Assembly (NCBI GenBank): GCA_005406025.1
Contig: BGZK01001592.1
Span: forward strand, 1 to 64,000
Source: Eumeta japonica
Lineage: Eukaryota > Arthropoda > Insecta > Lepidoptera > Psychidae
Reading direction: 5' to 3'
DNA length: 64,000 bases
Shown: one piece after another, positions 23,188 to 34,770 of the stretch
How positions within the stretch are numbered: position 1 is the stretch's first letter
Layout: each line of letters starts with the position of its first letter
Program-made: the position numbers and the translations under genes
The notes under the pieces: model-generated
Database searches by the model: none
Seen by the model: only the letters and a program-made list of their open reading frames with translations
What the model was told of the DNA's origin: nothing

Positions 23188-24196
23188 AGCTGGGTATTCA
23201 CTGTGTCGACGAACAGTAACAAAAGCGGTTGACGCGTCGTATCTTTGCGCTGTTAATTTAAATTGGAACACGGTCGGGACCTTGATACATTGTCGATTTC
23301 TCTCTGAGAAGATACGGTTTACAAACGTCATCGAATCGCAAACATTCGTCATGTATAGAATGCATAGATCAATTAAAAAAAAAACATAAGTACCGTTGTA
23401 CAGTGCCCATCGAAAAGACTAGCTTTATCATAGACAAACGCATGGTACAATTATAGATCATTTTTATGGTTATAAATCTAGCGATCTTTTTTTCAATAAT
23501 TCACCCATAAAAAGACGATAGTGAACGTTCGAATTACGTTACAATAAACTTTACTTTAAAAATTATTTAGTTGAAGATAATTTGACGATACGCTTTGATG
23601 TGAACGTTCACATTATATCGCAAAGGTAGCGACCACAGTGTCTGTAGTGCTTTTTTTTTTCATCTTGCAGCAAGGAGGAAGTAAAAAATGCGTAACGCAC
23701 ACCCGCGTGCACGAGGCGTAGTGTGGGGCTGAAACCCACTAAAAACTTCCCTCTGAAGTTGGAACACTTTGGTCGGTCAATGCTACATAGCTGGAATTCT
23801 ATAATAGCTTTACCGAATGCGGCCAGACGACACGCGGGAGTGTCGACGACGCGTGACGTGCCCTATGGGCGATTCCTTAAGTGATCGCCTCGGCATATGA
23901 GTCTCTGGATACCGACACGGGTCGGGTCCATTTTACCTACACGGCGCGAAAGCGGCCGGGTGCAGTAGGAGAGCGCTGTAGTGCTTGCGTGACTTTACAC
24001 ACTGGATGTTTCTAATTTAATCTGCACTAGTGTGTAGAGTGTGTTTTAACTATTACGTCATAGTTCTGTGTAATGTCGTGTACATGACAATTTGCGTATA
24101 TGTCCCTATATGCAATTTACGAAGGCTTAATATAAAAAAAGGAAACGGGATGGTAATAGTTTTTGCTAACAGTCGACCCATAGTGAATGCCCGGCT
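23188..24196. mobile_element. PIF/Harbinger-like non-autonomous element (1009 bp)
   Basis: The left end AGCTGGGTATTCACTGTG is matched in reverse by TAGTGAATGCCCGGCT at the right end, and the match continues through TCGAC and a GTTAGCAAAA/GTAACAAAA pair. TAA flanks both ends directly (23185-23187 and 24197-24199). A 3-bp TAA/TTA duplication is characteristic of PIF/Harbinger elements. No transposase remains. The middle holds a GC-rich insertion of different origin. Confidence 0.6.
23640..23995. other. GC-rich segment nested in the Harbinger-like element
   Basis: The composition jumps here: CACACCCGCGTGCACGAGG, GGGGCTGAAACCCACT, GTTGGAACACTTTGGTCGG, GACACGGGTCGGGTCC. It resembles a retroelement leader or another repeat I cannot name. 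A plus-strand frame of about 55 codons (GLKPTKNFPLKLEHFG onward) is open but has no known motif. Confidence 0.3.
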
Positions 24197-25939
24197 TAAT
24201 ATATGACGCTGCATAGTATTATAGCTAGTTTCGATGTTGATATTAATAACTGTTTGCTAGAAATCGTGATACGAACTCACACAGTAGCGAATTTCTCGTA
24301 TTTTGTGACGCGCTCAATATGAGTTTTTCGCGCCCAATTTCGCTTGGGTTCTTAAACCTTGTTCGAGGAGACGAATATAAACTAAAAACACAAAGTACAA
24401 ACAGAGATTTTTATTTGATAATTTGTATAGCATAAAAACTGTGCGCTTTAATGTTGTTGATAAACGCATTTTAAATTAAACAGATAATTTACAAAATATA
24501 TGACAATTGTTACAAGGTGTGCAAGTAATGCACACCTTTTATCATTATAAAAAAAATATAATAGTAATAGTCATTATTAATATTATTATTATTACTATTA
24601 TTATTAATAAACAGTTACAGCAAAGAAGTATCGTTACTTAGTGAATAGACCGTATTTAAGTTACAAAATTGTTATTGAAGATTTAACGAAATATAAATTT
24701 GGGCTTATCATTTTGGATTATACATAAATTACGATAATGGAATTTTATAAAGAGCACTGCATTATACGCCAATATCATGATATGTTTAATTAAAATATGC
24801 ATTACAATTTAACTGTATTACTGAAAGCTCAAGTCGTTAATTCTTCCGATTTACGTAAAAGCTTCCACTGGTCACGACCGGATTTCCACCTGTCACTTTT
24901 TGTAGGCTTACAGAGGTGTGCTCAAACTCTTAATCGACATAATTATTAGTTAAAGTTAAAAACTGAACACGTCTAAATACGTTGTTTTTATCTTCACAAT
25001 TGGCAGTTGAATAACTTAGTCTTTAAAGTTGACATTTGTGACATTAAATTAATGTCGCAAATATTAATATCTCTAAGATTACCGATATTTTGACATATTT
25101 ACGGCGAAATGTTTCAAAATCAGTAGTATTTAACTATAAATTTTAGCTATTAACATGATATTTACTTTAACATTTAGCAAAACTGTCAAATTCTATTGCT
25201 TCAAAAATAACTTGTTTAAAGTTAAATGTTTACGGATAGGTTGCTGTCAGTTACGATAAGCGCCTAATATATGATTCTCAATTTTGTAGATATCCGAAGT
25301 TTCCGAAATGGATTACGAAGAAAAACTTCAATTATTACCTATTACTATAAATTATTAAGAAAATAATCAAATTAGGATTAAATTATACGACTATGTATAT
25401 ACCGTCAATGTTACAAATGCCAAAATGGCGGATTTGAAAGTTAACTTACCATTTGGAGATGGCCCCACGCACCTCCAACATTTTTTAAAGTTATGTGAAG
25501 TTGAAACAACATGTTTTGACGTGTTTAGATTTTTAACCTTAACAGTTAGCAGTTAACTATTGCAAATGATAGTTTAAAGCACACCATTGTTTGACTTCGA
25601 ATGCGAAATAAAAAGAAATAATAATACCTAAACGATCGTTACTAATATTGTACGCACATAAAAAGATGACATTTAAATTTCAGCTGTCAAAAAATAAAAA
25701 AAATAAAACGGTCTATATTATCTTCGGCCGTATGTAACAGGATCGCGCCAATTAAATATATCTCTACTACAATAATTAACCTGTGGGGGTTCATCATTCG
25801 CATAAATTCCGCAAAGCGTTCGGTTGTTTGATTATCGGCGCCGTTATCGGTGCGTCGAACTCTTTATGATTCATTTTTATTTATTTATGTTCCATAAACA
25901 AGAATATTTTAGCGCTGTTTTTTTTTTTATGCAAATCGG
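24197..25939. other. AT-rich noncoding stretch with an (ATT)n tract
   Basis: At 24561-24608 a run of ATT/ATA trinucleotides forms a short microsatellite. Nothing else recognisable is seen apart from ordinary AT-rich sequence. Confidence 0.45.
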
Positions 25940-26071
25940 AACAGGGCGCGCGTGCGGCCGGCGGCGAACGAATCGTTAGAAGGGCGTGGAGAATCGAACG
26001 ATTCCAAAACACTAAAAAATTCGTTTTGCGCGAATAGTGTGACTCACGATGACACGATTTCGGAGTCACCG
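25940..26071 (+). other. candidate first exon or promoter island ending in a strong splice donor
   Basis: A CpG-rich island begins with GGGCGCGCGTGCGGCCGG and ends GGAGTCACCG followed by GTAAGTCTT (donor GT at 26072). An ATG with A at -3 lies 22 bases before the donor and would give MTRFRSHR in an open frame; it could equally be untranslated. It is on the same strand as the signal-peptide exon at 62201, which needs an upstream exon. The link is inference; no transcript evidence is available here. Confidence 0.25.
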
Positions 26072-26804
26072 GTAAGTCTTTTTTCGGCTAATAAATACTA
26101 ATCTAAGTAAATTCGAATAATACGCACTAACTAAAAAAGAATTCACCATATGAAAATCGCTTCGTATTTTATTGCGTTTTGGGTTTTTTAGTTTGCTTTA
26201 TTCTTTTTGTGTCATCGAATTTGTTCGATGTTTGGAGAAAATTTGAAAGATGAAATTTCTCACATAAACCAATGATAGTTCTCACGTTGTTTAGGATTTT
26301 CATTCATTTAATAAACATAAAACTCTCTATCATTGGATTTAATTTAATAAAATATTAATATTTAAAAACATTTTTTTTCTTTTTACCACAGGTTTGTCGG
26401 ATAAAAATTAAACAGTTTGTAGAAGCATTTAAAAATAAGGTTTAATAAGGCTTCACTGTCTTTAATAATTGTTTAGCAATATGTTTATTACTATTCATTG
26501 TATAATACTACACCATAGATTTCTTACTACGAAATTATATTCATTTTATAGTAAGAAAAATATACATAGTTTGAAATACTTCGAATTTTATTAATTATTC
26601 GATTAAAACTAATGATATAAATAACAAACATTCGATAACTTTAAATAAAATATGTTCCTATTTTTCTATGCTTATGAAGACACTTTTTATTATTAGGCAA
26701 ATTTAAAAACTGTGTGATTAGTTTTATTTAACTAAACATAGGATTTTCAAACTAAATTAATTTTATTATGAATTGTAGAAAGCGATGATATGTAAATATA
26801 TATA
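26072..26804. other. AT-rich noncoding stretch
   Basis: No gene or repeat that I can name. If the preceding island is an exon this is the beginning of its intron. Confidence 0.35.
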
Positions 26805-26945
26805 TGTGAAGCGCATACTTCAAGGACAGTTTTTCGATAGATCGCATGCTTCAGGGACATCTGTATACTTTGGGGACTGTCCCCAAAGTATGTTTATATC
26901 AAACGCATACTTTGAGCCCATTCTATGTAACGCATGCTTTGAGAC
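26805..26945 (+). repeat. left array of CATACTTTGGGGAC motifs
   Basis: Variants of AACGCATACTTTGGGGAC occur about every 20-35 bases (near 26815, 26844, 26865, 26911 and 26932), with one inverted copy. Two facing copies at 26865-26877 and 26879-26891 form a perfect 13-bp hairpin around a single T. The same motif in opposite orientation forms the array at 37241-37475, and AT repeats lie outside both arrays. They look like the two ends of one large element or of two copies facing each other. Confidence 0.6.
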
Positions 26946-27389
26946 AACTGGTCAAGCGTGAACATTTCAAGGGTTCAATGCCATTTCGCTCTTTTTTACA
27001 GGTAACAACTAGATAAGTTTCTTAATAATTGTTATTATTTTGACTAACTTTAATAGAATGAATTTCAGTATTGAGTCACAACTACCCCGACTTTGCTTGA
27101 ATGAAAATAATTTTCTTTTTTATATTTCGAGTATTTTATGATTGTTTTTGTATTTCTATATTTAAAAATAATTATTATTAAAACTGTAATATTAAAATAA
27201 GGACTAATGTATATTTTTGGGGTTTGTTTGTATCTAGGCTTCACAATTTTGTGAGAGTTTTATATTTATAACGTCAAAAAATGTTATGGTGTATTTATTT
27301 TTGAAATTTTTGCGTATATAATAATTGTTTTTTATTCTTATTTATTTTTTTGGCTGTTTTCCGTATTTTACGACTAAATTTATACTACT
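26946..27389. other. AT-rich noncoding stretch
   Basis: Nothing recognisable between the terminal motif array and the tandem array. Confidence 0.4.
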
Positions 27390-28290
27390 ACATAAATTTG
27401 TAGCGTCTGTCTGTACATTCAATTCTACCATTTTTCAAATATATGTGTTTATGTTTGTTTATCTGTCTGTATGTTTTATTATAATTAACGAACAGTTTGA
27501 CCGATTTTGATGAAAATTGTTATACAGTAATCTGTCTGTCTGTTTGTTTACCTTTATGTTATGACCTGAACATGTGATTGCATAAATGATAATATACAGT
27601 TTGTTTGTCTGTCTGTCTGTATCTCGGTTTACCTGTATGTTTTTGTTATAATTTAAAAATGATTTGTCCAATCTGTGTAGAAAATTAATGTACACTCAAA
27701 ACATATGATTGCGCAAATAATAAGCTACTGTCTCAGTCCGTCTGTCTGTATTATCTTTTATAAATTGAAAAGATTTAATCGATCTTGTTGAAAATCGCTA
27801 ACCGTTAGAACATGTGATCGCGCAAATAATAGGCTACTGTTTGTCTATTTGTCTATCTATATATATGTTTTTTTATAACTTAAGAAGGGCGTGACTGACT
27901 TAATGAAAATAGGTCTGGAAAAAACATGCGCTTGCGTAAATGATGGATTACTGTGTGTCTGTGTGTTTGGCAGTCTGTGTGTATGTTCTTTTATAGCTTA
28001 AGAACGGCGTGACCAATATCGATAAAAATTAGTGTAGGGTCAAAACATGTGATTGTGCAAATTATAGGCTACTCTTTGTCTGTCTCTCTGTGTGTTATTT
28101 TATAACTTAGAACCGTTCCATCTATTGTGATAAAATTGGTGATCAATTAGAATATGTTAGTGTACTGTCTGTCTGTCTACCTGTACGTATATATGTTCTT
28201 TTTTAACTTAAGAACTGTTTAATCGATCGTGATAAAAATTAGTTACATTCAGAAGAACCTGTGATTGCAAAAAAATACACCTGTGTTATT
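27390..28290 (+). repeat. degenerate tandem array, unit about 110 bp (left arm)
   Basis: Units contain GTCTGTCTGTCTGT, a TATAACTTAAGAACGG-like piece, a GACCGATTTTGATGAAAAT-like piece, an AACATGTGATTGCGC-like piece and AAATAATAGGCTACTGT. The last landmark falls near 27721, 27831, 27944, 28063 and 28158, giving periods of about 95-120. The complementary unit is arrayed at 36150-36930. Short open frames in this array follow the repeat and are not genes. Confidence 0.6.
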
Positions 28291-28545
28291 TCCACACACT
28301 ATATGAGAAAAATGAAAAAACAATCATTATTTTTTTATTTCTTTAGTAGCAATATTCATTATTAGTATTCACATTTAGTTTTTATGCAGTTGCGTGTGTC
28401 TATGTGCGTCTAATTTGTATTACATCAGAGTTAAGGGGGGTTCAATTTTGTATGAAACTTTTTATAGAGCAAGGTACAAAATTTAAAAAGTGATGAGATG
28501 CATCCTTTATAATTAGATGCGAGGAGCAAGATTCAATACCAATTT

Positions 28546-28588
28546 GACAACGTCAATACTAGTACTATCATTGGTATTTGACGTTGTC
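28546..28588. repeat. short inverted repeat
   Basis: GACAACGTCAA (28546-28556) and TTGACGTTGTC (28578-28588) pair perfectly; the loop includes the palindrome ACTAGTACTA. Confidence 0.55.
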
Positions 28589-28960
28589 TGCGTATTTTTT
28601 TCTGTTGAACCGAATTATCAACAGATGCTAAGAATACTTACTTCATTAATAAGAAACTCTTTGAAATAATAAATTATTAACATTTCGCTATTGTTTCATG
28701 TGCATATTTGTAAGCTAATATAATGAGAACAAATATAGTAGGAACCGATTTCTAAACAGTAAAACAAAAACTTATGAATTGATAGATATATATTTTGATA
28801 AGCTTTTTTATTAACTTGTAATAGTCATATGAATATATGTTATCCGTTCCAAAATTCGCAAACCAATTTTCAACCACTTACTGTTATCCGATTATGCTGA
28901 AATTTGGTATACATATGAAAGTTAGGTGACAATGAAATATGATGATACCATCGAATTGGT

Positions 28961-29440
28961 CTGATGATGGAGACCGAAGATGGCCATAGGAACTCCTAAA
29001 CTAAATATGATAAGCCCATCGTGTTAGGCTCTATTTGGCTTGTTTTGACAAAAACAATAACCTTGTTTGGTGTACAGAGTAACAATTTATTATCAGACCC
29101 AAAAGATGGTCATAGGAACTCTTAAGCTATAAATGATATACTTATCGTGTTTGGATTCGTTTGATATTTCTTAACAAAGACTTTAATCATACATGATGCC
29201 CAGGGCCTAATGATGATTTCGAAAGATAGTTAAAGGAGCTCACACGCTACACATAATAAACTCACCGTGTTTGGGTTCGATTGATTTTTCTTAAGGAAAA
29301 CTTGAAACTTGTTAGTTATCCGGGGTCTAATGAAGTTTTTAATGAAAAATTTCAGAAGGTAGGTATAGAATTTCTAAGCTACTCAAAAGAAACTCATCCT
29401 ATTTGGGTTCGTTTGATTTGTTTATATATTGAAAAATCTA
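28961..29440 (+). repeat. degenerate tandem array, unit about 121 bp, four copies
   Basis: Each unit carries CTGATGATGGAGAC-like or TAATGATGATTTCG sequence, GGCCATAGGAACTCC-like sequence, a CATCGTGTTTGGGTTCG-like piece and GATTTTTCTTAACAAA. Starts near 28961, 29086, 29207 and 29327 give a period of 120-125. I recall very similar tandem units from other lepidopteran repeats. It is noncoding. Confidence 0.55.
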
Positions 29441-30859
29441 TATATTTTTTCATTTTATTGAGATCTTTTTGTTCACTTTTCGCAATCAGGACTTATTTTA
29501 TTGTTTTTTCTCTTAATTCTGTTTTAACAATATTCTAAGATTGCTTTCCTTTCACTAGCATTGTCAACGTCGTTTCTATTTGTAATAATCGTAATAAATC
29601 TTTGATTCATATATTGTTATTCGTTAATATTTCTGTTCGTATAAATACTAAACAGAACTTATTCCTGTAAAATAGATTTGGAAACATCATCTTGATTTTG
29701 TAAGACCTATTCAATGATATGTCACTCCACAACTATGCAATTTTACTTTCTTTAGTGCTACTTTTATTTTAAGACTGCTAATCACGATTCTAGTTTCATA
29801 AAACATAGCCGAGCTTAGACTTATTGATTAACCTAGCTTAGAAAAATCGATAGACATTTCATTAACCAAAATCTGTGTAGTTGATAGCATGTTTCAAGAG
29901 AATAAAAAATCCTACATATAGACATACCCAGATGCGTGTGAAAATATGTAATAATATTTTGCTATTGTGCCGTCAGGTAAAAAGACATGATGGCCGGTCA
30001 TAGAAGACGTTGGGAAATTAATTAGAATAATGTGACTGGTCAAAGTAAATGGTTGAAGTTATGAATTCACTTTATTACCATTTGTAATTTTAAATTACTT
30101 CTAAACGAATAAATTTTATATATTTTTGTAATCCTCTTTAAAATATCCTTTATTTTTAATGTGTTAGGAAGTACAAATTTTTAAAAACGCTTAAATTGAA
30201 GAAAAGAATTGGCTATTTTGATTTTTTGTAATTTTATTTTAATACACGCTGTGACAATCGCGCCACCGAAATAAATCTAATCGAATTAGGTTTATAAGTT
30301 TAATAGTTATGAGGGAATATAGGAACGGACATACATGCAAACAAGTAAACACATGTAATCCTTCTTTTGCGTTTCACCGGTGCGTTACAAATTAGTTAAT
30401 AAATAAATTAATAAGAAAATAAAAATTTGACTGCGTAAAAGTGGACTAAAAAGATGGACACAAGAAGATTTAAAAAATCATTTAATAAAATATGCTAGAA
30501 AAATAGAAAATCAAATACGGAAAATTCTTGCGTCGGGGGTATCAGATTCATGTTTTTTTACTTGCCATGATTCTTGTTATTAGTTTTTATTCTAAATGAT
30601 GATTATGACATATTTTTTTAAAGATAAGAACCGATTCCAAAAAATAGCCTGCACTTAATTAAAAATAACACTACCTGAACAGGTATAAGTACCAAGAAAT
30701 AAAATCGTTATAAGAAATGTTTCGGACAATGCCAGTCAAGGCAAGAAATATAAGTCTTTTTATATGTATTCTGAAAAATCATTCCAAAGTAAGAGTTGTA
30801 TGATGGACCTTTAATTTTATATAAATATTCTTGCCAATTTCGTTTAGATCACATTAGAC
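29441..30859. other. AT-rich noncoding stretch
   Basis: No gene or named repeat is recognised between the 121-bp array and the tiny hAT-like element. Confidence 0.4.
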
Positions 30860-30911
30860 CATGGAGTTATGAACTATTATTACCGTGGCCTCCCATTTTC
30901 ATAACTCCATG
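30860..30911. mobile_element. 52-bp hAT-like miniature element, copy 1, with a perfect 8-bp target duplication
   Basis: CATGGAGTTATGAA opens the element and its exact complement TTCATAACTCCATG closes it. CATTAGAC stands immediately outside both ends (30852-30859 and 30912-30919). An 8-bp duplication and a CA start fit the hAT superfamily. At 52 bp it is far below usual MITE size: 28 of its bases are terminal repeats. Copy 2 (36653) shares TACCGTGGC and TCCC in the middle. Confidence 0.7.
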
Positions 30912-31529
30912 CATTAGACGTTGTAAACATCGTATTATTGTCATGACGGCTACGCTCCTTTGTGTAGGCCTGCCGTATTAATATTTATTAAAAAAATTAT
31001 AAATGTATAGTGAAATGTGAAATCAAAATATTTTATCAGTCATATCAGTCATTATTTAAAAGTTTGAATTTCATACTAATACAGAAATTGTTAATTTTAC
31101 AAAGAATGCAAAAATCCAAATAGTATAAACTTCAATGATCACATCAAAGACGCCGCCGCCGCCCGCCGAAAGGCGGTGTGCGGCACCATAAAATAAGCGG
31201 GAATCTCTTTGTCATCTTTGAAGAAAACAACACGTGTTTTTACGTTTCTAAGAGGGTGACTATACGAGTAAAATTTTGTTGTATAATGTATGTTTGTCTC
31301 ATTATAATTATGATCTAATACAAATAACGAAATATATATAAATAATTCAATTCGGAATGTTAAAGTTTAACATAATACTTATTTATTTCATTTAACTGCT
31401 TATTTTATACAGCACATAAATACAAAAATGAATAGAGATAGAGAGAGAGATAACAGCAAAAAAAGTAAATATAAAAAGGTAGTAGTACAAACAGCCTAAT
31501 CTAAATTAATAATATACAAATATGAAAAA
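30912..31529. other. AT-rich stretch with one GC-rich hairpin
   Basis: At 31150-31185 a GCC-repeat patch contains CCGCC-GAAA-GGCGG (31163-31176), a compact stem with a GAAA loop. The rest shows nothing. Confidence 0.4.
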
Positions 31530-31930
31530 GTAAATTAAAGTGCATCAGCAAAGAGCGTATCTTCATGGCACTTATGTCCTTTGGTTCAGAAGCGCAGTTT
31601 TCGGAAATGACCATAAATAGTATATTATTCGATCACATTCAAAATTATTTTCATTGAAAGTATTTATTAAGTATTAGCTTTATTATTTTTTCATACTTTT
31701 TGGACATACGGTTTAAAAAATAAAAGAAGGACAGAATTTATGCTACTTTTGAAGTAATCATTTCTGAAATTATTCATGTAATCAGAAAAAATATTAAAAA
31801 ACGTTAGTGTTTTTAAAAGAACTGTCGAAGTATGTACCACACGATGATGTTTTGTGAAAAAAAATTTTTTCAGCATCTGTTGCATGTACGTAGTGCCTCC
31901 CTATAAACACTTATTTTTATTATTTAACAA
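31530..31930 (+). repeat. partial copy C of the GGCCAAGAGCATGTCGG-type repeat (middle part)
   Basis: It starts at the GTGCATCAGCAAAGAGCG landmark, continues through GAAAGTATTTATTAAG, TATGTACCACACGATGATG and CAGCATCTGTTGCATGTACG, and fades after the CCTATAAACACTTATTTT segment. Both the 5' GGCCAAGAGC start and the 3' CGAAACTATAAGG end are missing. It lies inside the large mirror-like arrangement of 26.8-37.5 kb. Confidence 0.6.
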
Positions 31931-32711
31931 TTTATAAGATCAGTTATAAATGAAGGTATATGAAAATATATTAAATTATTATTTTACATCTGAATTATTT
32001 TGCTTATATTGTATCAATTAGTTAATATTTATATGGGGTTCATAATATATAAGCATATAACATTATTTTAATAGAAATTAATAAATATAAGATAAATGTG
32101 CAAAAGAATAATGATAATAATGTATAAAACAGATAATTGAAATACAACAATACAACAAATACAAGTTAATCCACGTTAATTAAACAATTAAATGAGTTCC
32201 TTAAATTCTGATGTGAATGATAGTCTCCCTAGTATTGGTACAATATTTCCTTGAACTACTAACAGCACGTGTTTAATGTACTCAAGTATTCGTTAATCTA
32301 AAATTTAGATTCTAAAGAATATCGACTTATGTTAGATGCTCGTTTGGGCTCGTTAAGTTTCTATGTTTGTGGTATGTTTATCCTTCTATCAAAAATAAGT
32401 AAAAAGAAGTGAACATTGCAAATAGCAATTGAATAATTCGTACTTTTTTGCTTATAATATTATTTGAGATAAAAATCATGAAGTGCTTTAAACAGAAAAA
32501 GCCCCTCTAAGTGGCAATTCAAAATAGTTTTTCGTTAAAATTAATCGGGATTCAGATATGTGTTGTTATTTTTATTATTTTTTCTCTGTCTTCTTTTTTA
32601 TTTTCAATAAATAAATTAATTTTTATTAATAAAGGAAAATTCAAAGTTAATTTAATAAATCACAAGCAGTGTTCATTAAAAATTTAAACGTAATATTTTA
32701 TGTAATTTTTC
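31931..32711. other. AT-rich noncoding stretch
   Basis: Nothing recognisable. Confidence 0.4.
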
Positions 32712-32745
32712 TTTTACGATTCAATACTAGTATTGAATCGTAAAA
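32712..32745. repeat. 34-bp perfect palindrome
   Basis: TTTTACGATTCAATA, a central CTAG, and TATTGAATCGTAAAA form a perfect palindrome. It is the first of several hairpins packed into about 250 bases. Confidence 0.9.
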
Positions 32746-32781
32746 AGTTTGGTTGTCGAGCTAAGACTCGACAAGCAAACT
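32746..32781. repeat. second hairpin, back to back with the palindrome
   Basis: AGTTTGGTTGTCGAG (32746-32760) and CTCGACAAGCAAACT (32767-32781) pair at 14 of 15 positions around a 6-base loop. The hairpin begins on the base after the preceding palindrome ends. Confidence 0.85.
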
Positions 32782-32809
32782 CTTCGATATGAAATGAATA
32801 ATTGTGAAA

Positions 32810-32965
32810 AGGCGACAGTTGAGCGGTTAAACTGGCCATGTTAATTGTAAAATTAAAACATTGCCTAGGTTGTCGCCTGAGTCGCGACACAAGTATCTAA
32901 ACTTCAAGCGTTTCATTACTTGATTGATCTATTGGCGTGCGGCCTATAGATCAACCAGTCACTTA
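32810..32965. repeat. further hairpin-forming segments
   Basis: AGGCGACA near 32811 faces TGTCGCCT near 32871. TGTCGC faces GCGACA around CTGAGTC a little further on. TTGATCTAT (near 32923) faces ATAGATCAA (near 32946) around a GC-rich loop, GGCGTGCGGCC. With the two upstream hairpins this makes a highly structured 250-base block. No open frame accompanies it. Confidence 0.5.
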
Positions 32966-33756
32966 GCTAGGGTACTTTTTTATTTAATCTGATCAGTGTC
33001 ATATCACGACTTTATCAAAATCTAAAATTTTGAGTAGAACATATCTACAAAGTAATAGTCATAATTAAAAAGGAAATATAATGAGTCTTGTTTAGACACG
33101 TAAATTAAATGAGTCTTGTTTCGAAATAAATGTTTAAAATAAGTGACGCTATGAAATAATAATATTAATAATGTCGACAACAAAATGTGTTAAAATGAGA
33201 TATTAAAATATAGAGATATTTGTGCTCAATAACGAATTTTTATTTATTTTTCTAAATATGACATGTATTTCATATTTCGGTTTACTGTTTAAAATCGTCC
33301 TTAGAAATTTAGTTACATTTCTTAATTCCTTCTAGTTTCGTGTCAGAATTCTTTCTAAAATTTCATGATTCAAAAATAAGTTTTGATATAGCTTGCAATT
33401 TTGAACACAATGTACATTTTAAAAATATTAAGTGTATAATAATATAAAATACTAAGATAAAGCGATCGAAATAACAGTTATATATACATATTTCCATGTT
33501 GTATAGTTTGCTTTTACGCAAAACTTTGGTGTACAAATTATGAAATAATATAATTCTTTAATTATTAAATAAGTATATCTGAATTTGATATTTTCCTGTA
33601 CTTATTCATTTTTAAAAGTGCAAATATTAAATGTTCTTTGACATATATTCTGACATGTAAATTATCCTTTGACAAATATTCTTTGAAAAACATTATTTTG
33701 ACAACTTCTTTAACACTCCACGATGAGTTAAATTATATTCGAAAATTTCATTCTGG
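32966..33756. other. AT-rich noncoding stretch
   Basis: Nothing recognisable. Confidence 0.4.
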
Positions 33757-34140
33757 ATATTATAAATGCAAACGTCTCTTTGTCTGTCAGTCTGTTAGAT
33801 ATTCACGCCTATAAATTGCTGTACCGATTTTGACGAAATATGACACAGAAATAGTTTGGCAGTAGAAATCGGACATAGGTTACGTATTGTTTGGTTGGCT
33901 GTCTGTTCGGTTGTATGTTTTTTCATAGTTCAACAATACTTAAATTTATTTAATCAACTTTACTGTACTAATAGAAAATATCATTTGTCTTATACTAGCT
34001 ATTGTCTGTTTGTCTTTCAATCTGTTTGTATTTTTATAGGGTCTTATAGTTTTTTACTTATAACTCGGCAACGCTTCGACAATTATCAAATTATGATGAA
34101 ATTTAGAAAACTAATAGAATTTATGACATAAAATGTAGAT
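33757..34140 (+). mobile_element. decayed Helitron-type or related repeat fragment
   Basis: It opens with TATTATAAATGCAAACG, CTTTGTCTGTCAGTCTG and a TTGCTGTACCGATTTTGACG segment, the typical 5' opening of many lepidopteran non-autonomous repeats. It then passes into GTCTGTTTGTC-rich sequence and a CGACAATTATCAAATTATGATG segment like the 110-bp units at 27390-28290. The 91-codon open frame at 33856-34131 shows no protein signature. Confidence 0.35.
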
Positions 34141-34383
34141 TACTGTTTCTTTTTTTCAATGTTTATCTGTGTAATGCCTTATAAATAGAAGATTTAAAAG
34201 TCATTAATTTTATTTTATTTTGTTGGCCATGCTTATTGTGTGCTTTGCTTTGAGAAGGAGCGTTGTTAGAGCCAGCAAAGAGAACTGGAGGGTGGGGATA
34301 GAAAAATTCATAGGACATTAAAAAGAACTATGTGGTTTTTTTATTGCGTCTTTCATCAGTCATTGTATTATTTTATTAAGCGT

Positions 34384-34770
34384 AATATTATAAATATGTG
34401 TACTTTATAACGATGTTTGGTTGTTCTTAACTCTATTACGCATAAGTGGTAGGACGAACTTAATTGAAATTTAGTACACAAGTAGAATGTTTTCTGGGTT
34501 ATACTCCATGATATTTTATATCTCCCACAAAAGCGTTTCTGTGCAATAATTTGCAAGAAACCTCAATCAATATCGGTATCAAGAGTAATTCGAAAAGAGA
34601 GAGACGCAGGGTTGAAATGGGGAACATCACCGAATCAGAACTCATTGTGAAATCTGGACTTAAATCTAAAACAGATTTGAGATTGGAATCAACAACATCA
34701 AGATTATTCGATATAGAAAATAACAAATAAGTTACACATCCACGCAGGCGGGGCTGCAGACAAAAGCAAG
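34384..34770 (+). mobile_element. decayed Helitron-like repeat, second family, copy 1
   Basis: It starts AATATTATAAATATGTG, ACTTTATAACGATGTTTGG, has the TTGAAATTTAGTACAC and CAAAAGCGTTTCTGTGC landmarks, and ends CACGCAGGCGGGGCTGC, AGACAAAAGCAAG. That end resembles the common GCGGGCAAAAGCTAG terminus. A related copy without a clear end lies at 56399. Confidence 0.45.

Noticed and set aside
27459..27695. Open frame of 78 codons
   Set aside because: It runs through the GTCTGTCTG tandem units and simply translates the repeat.
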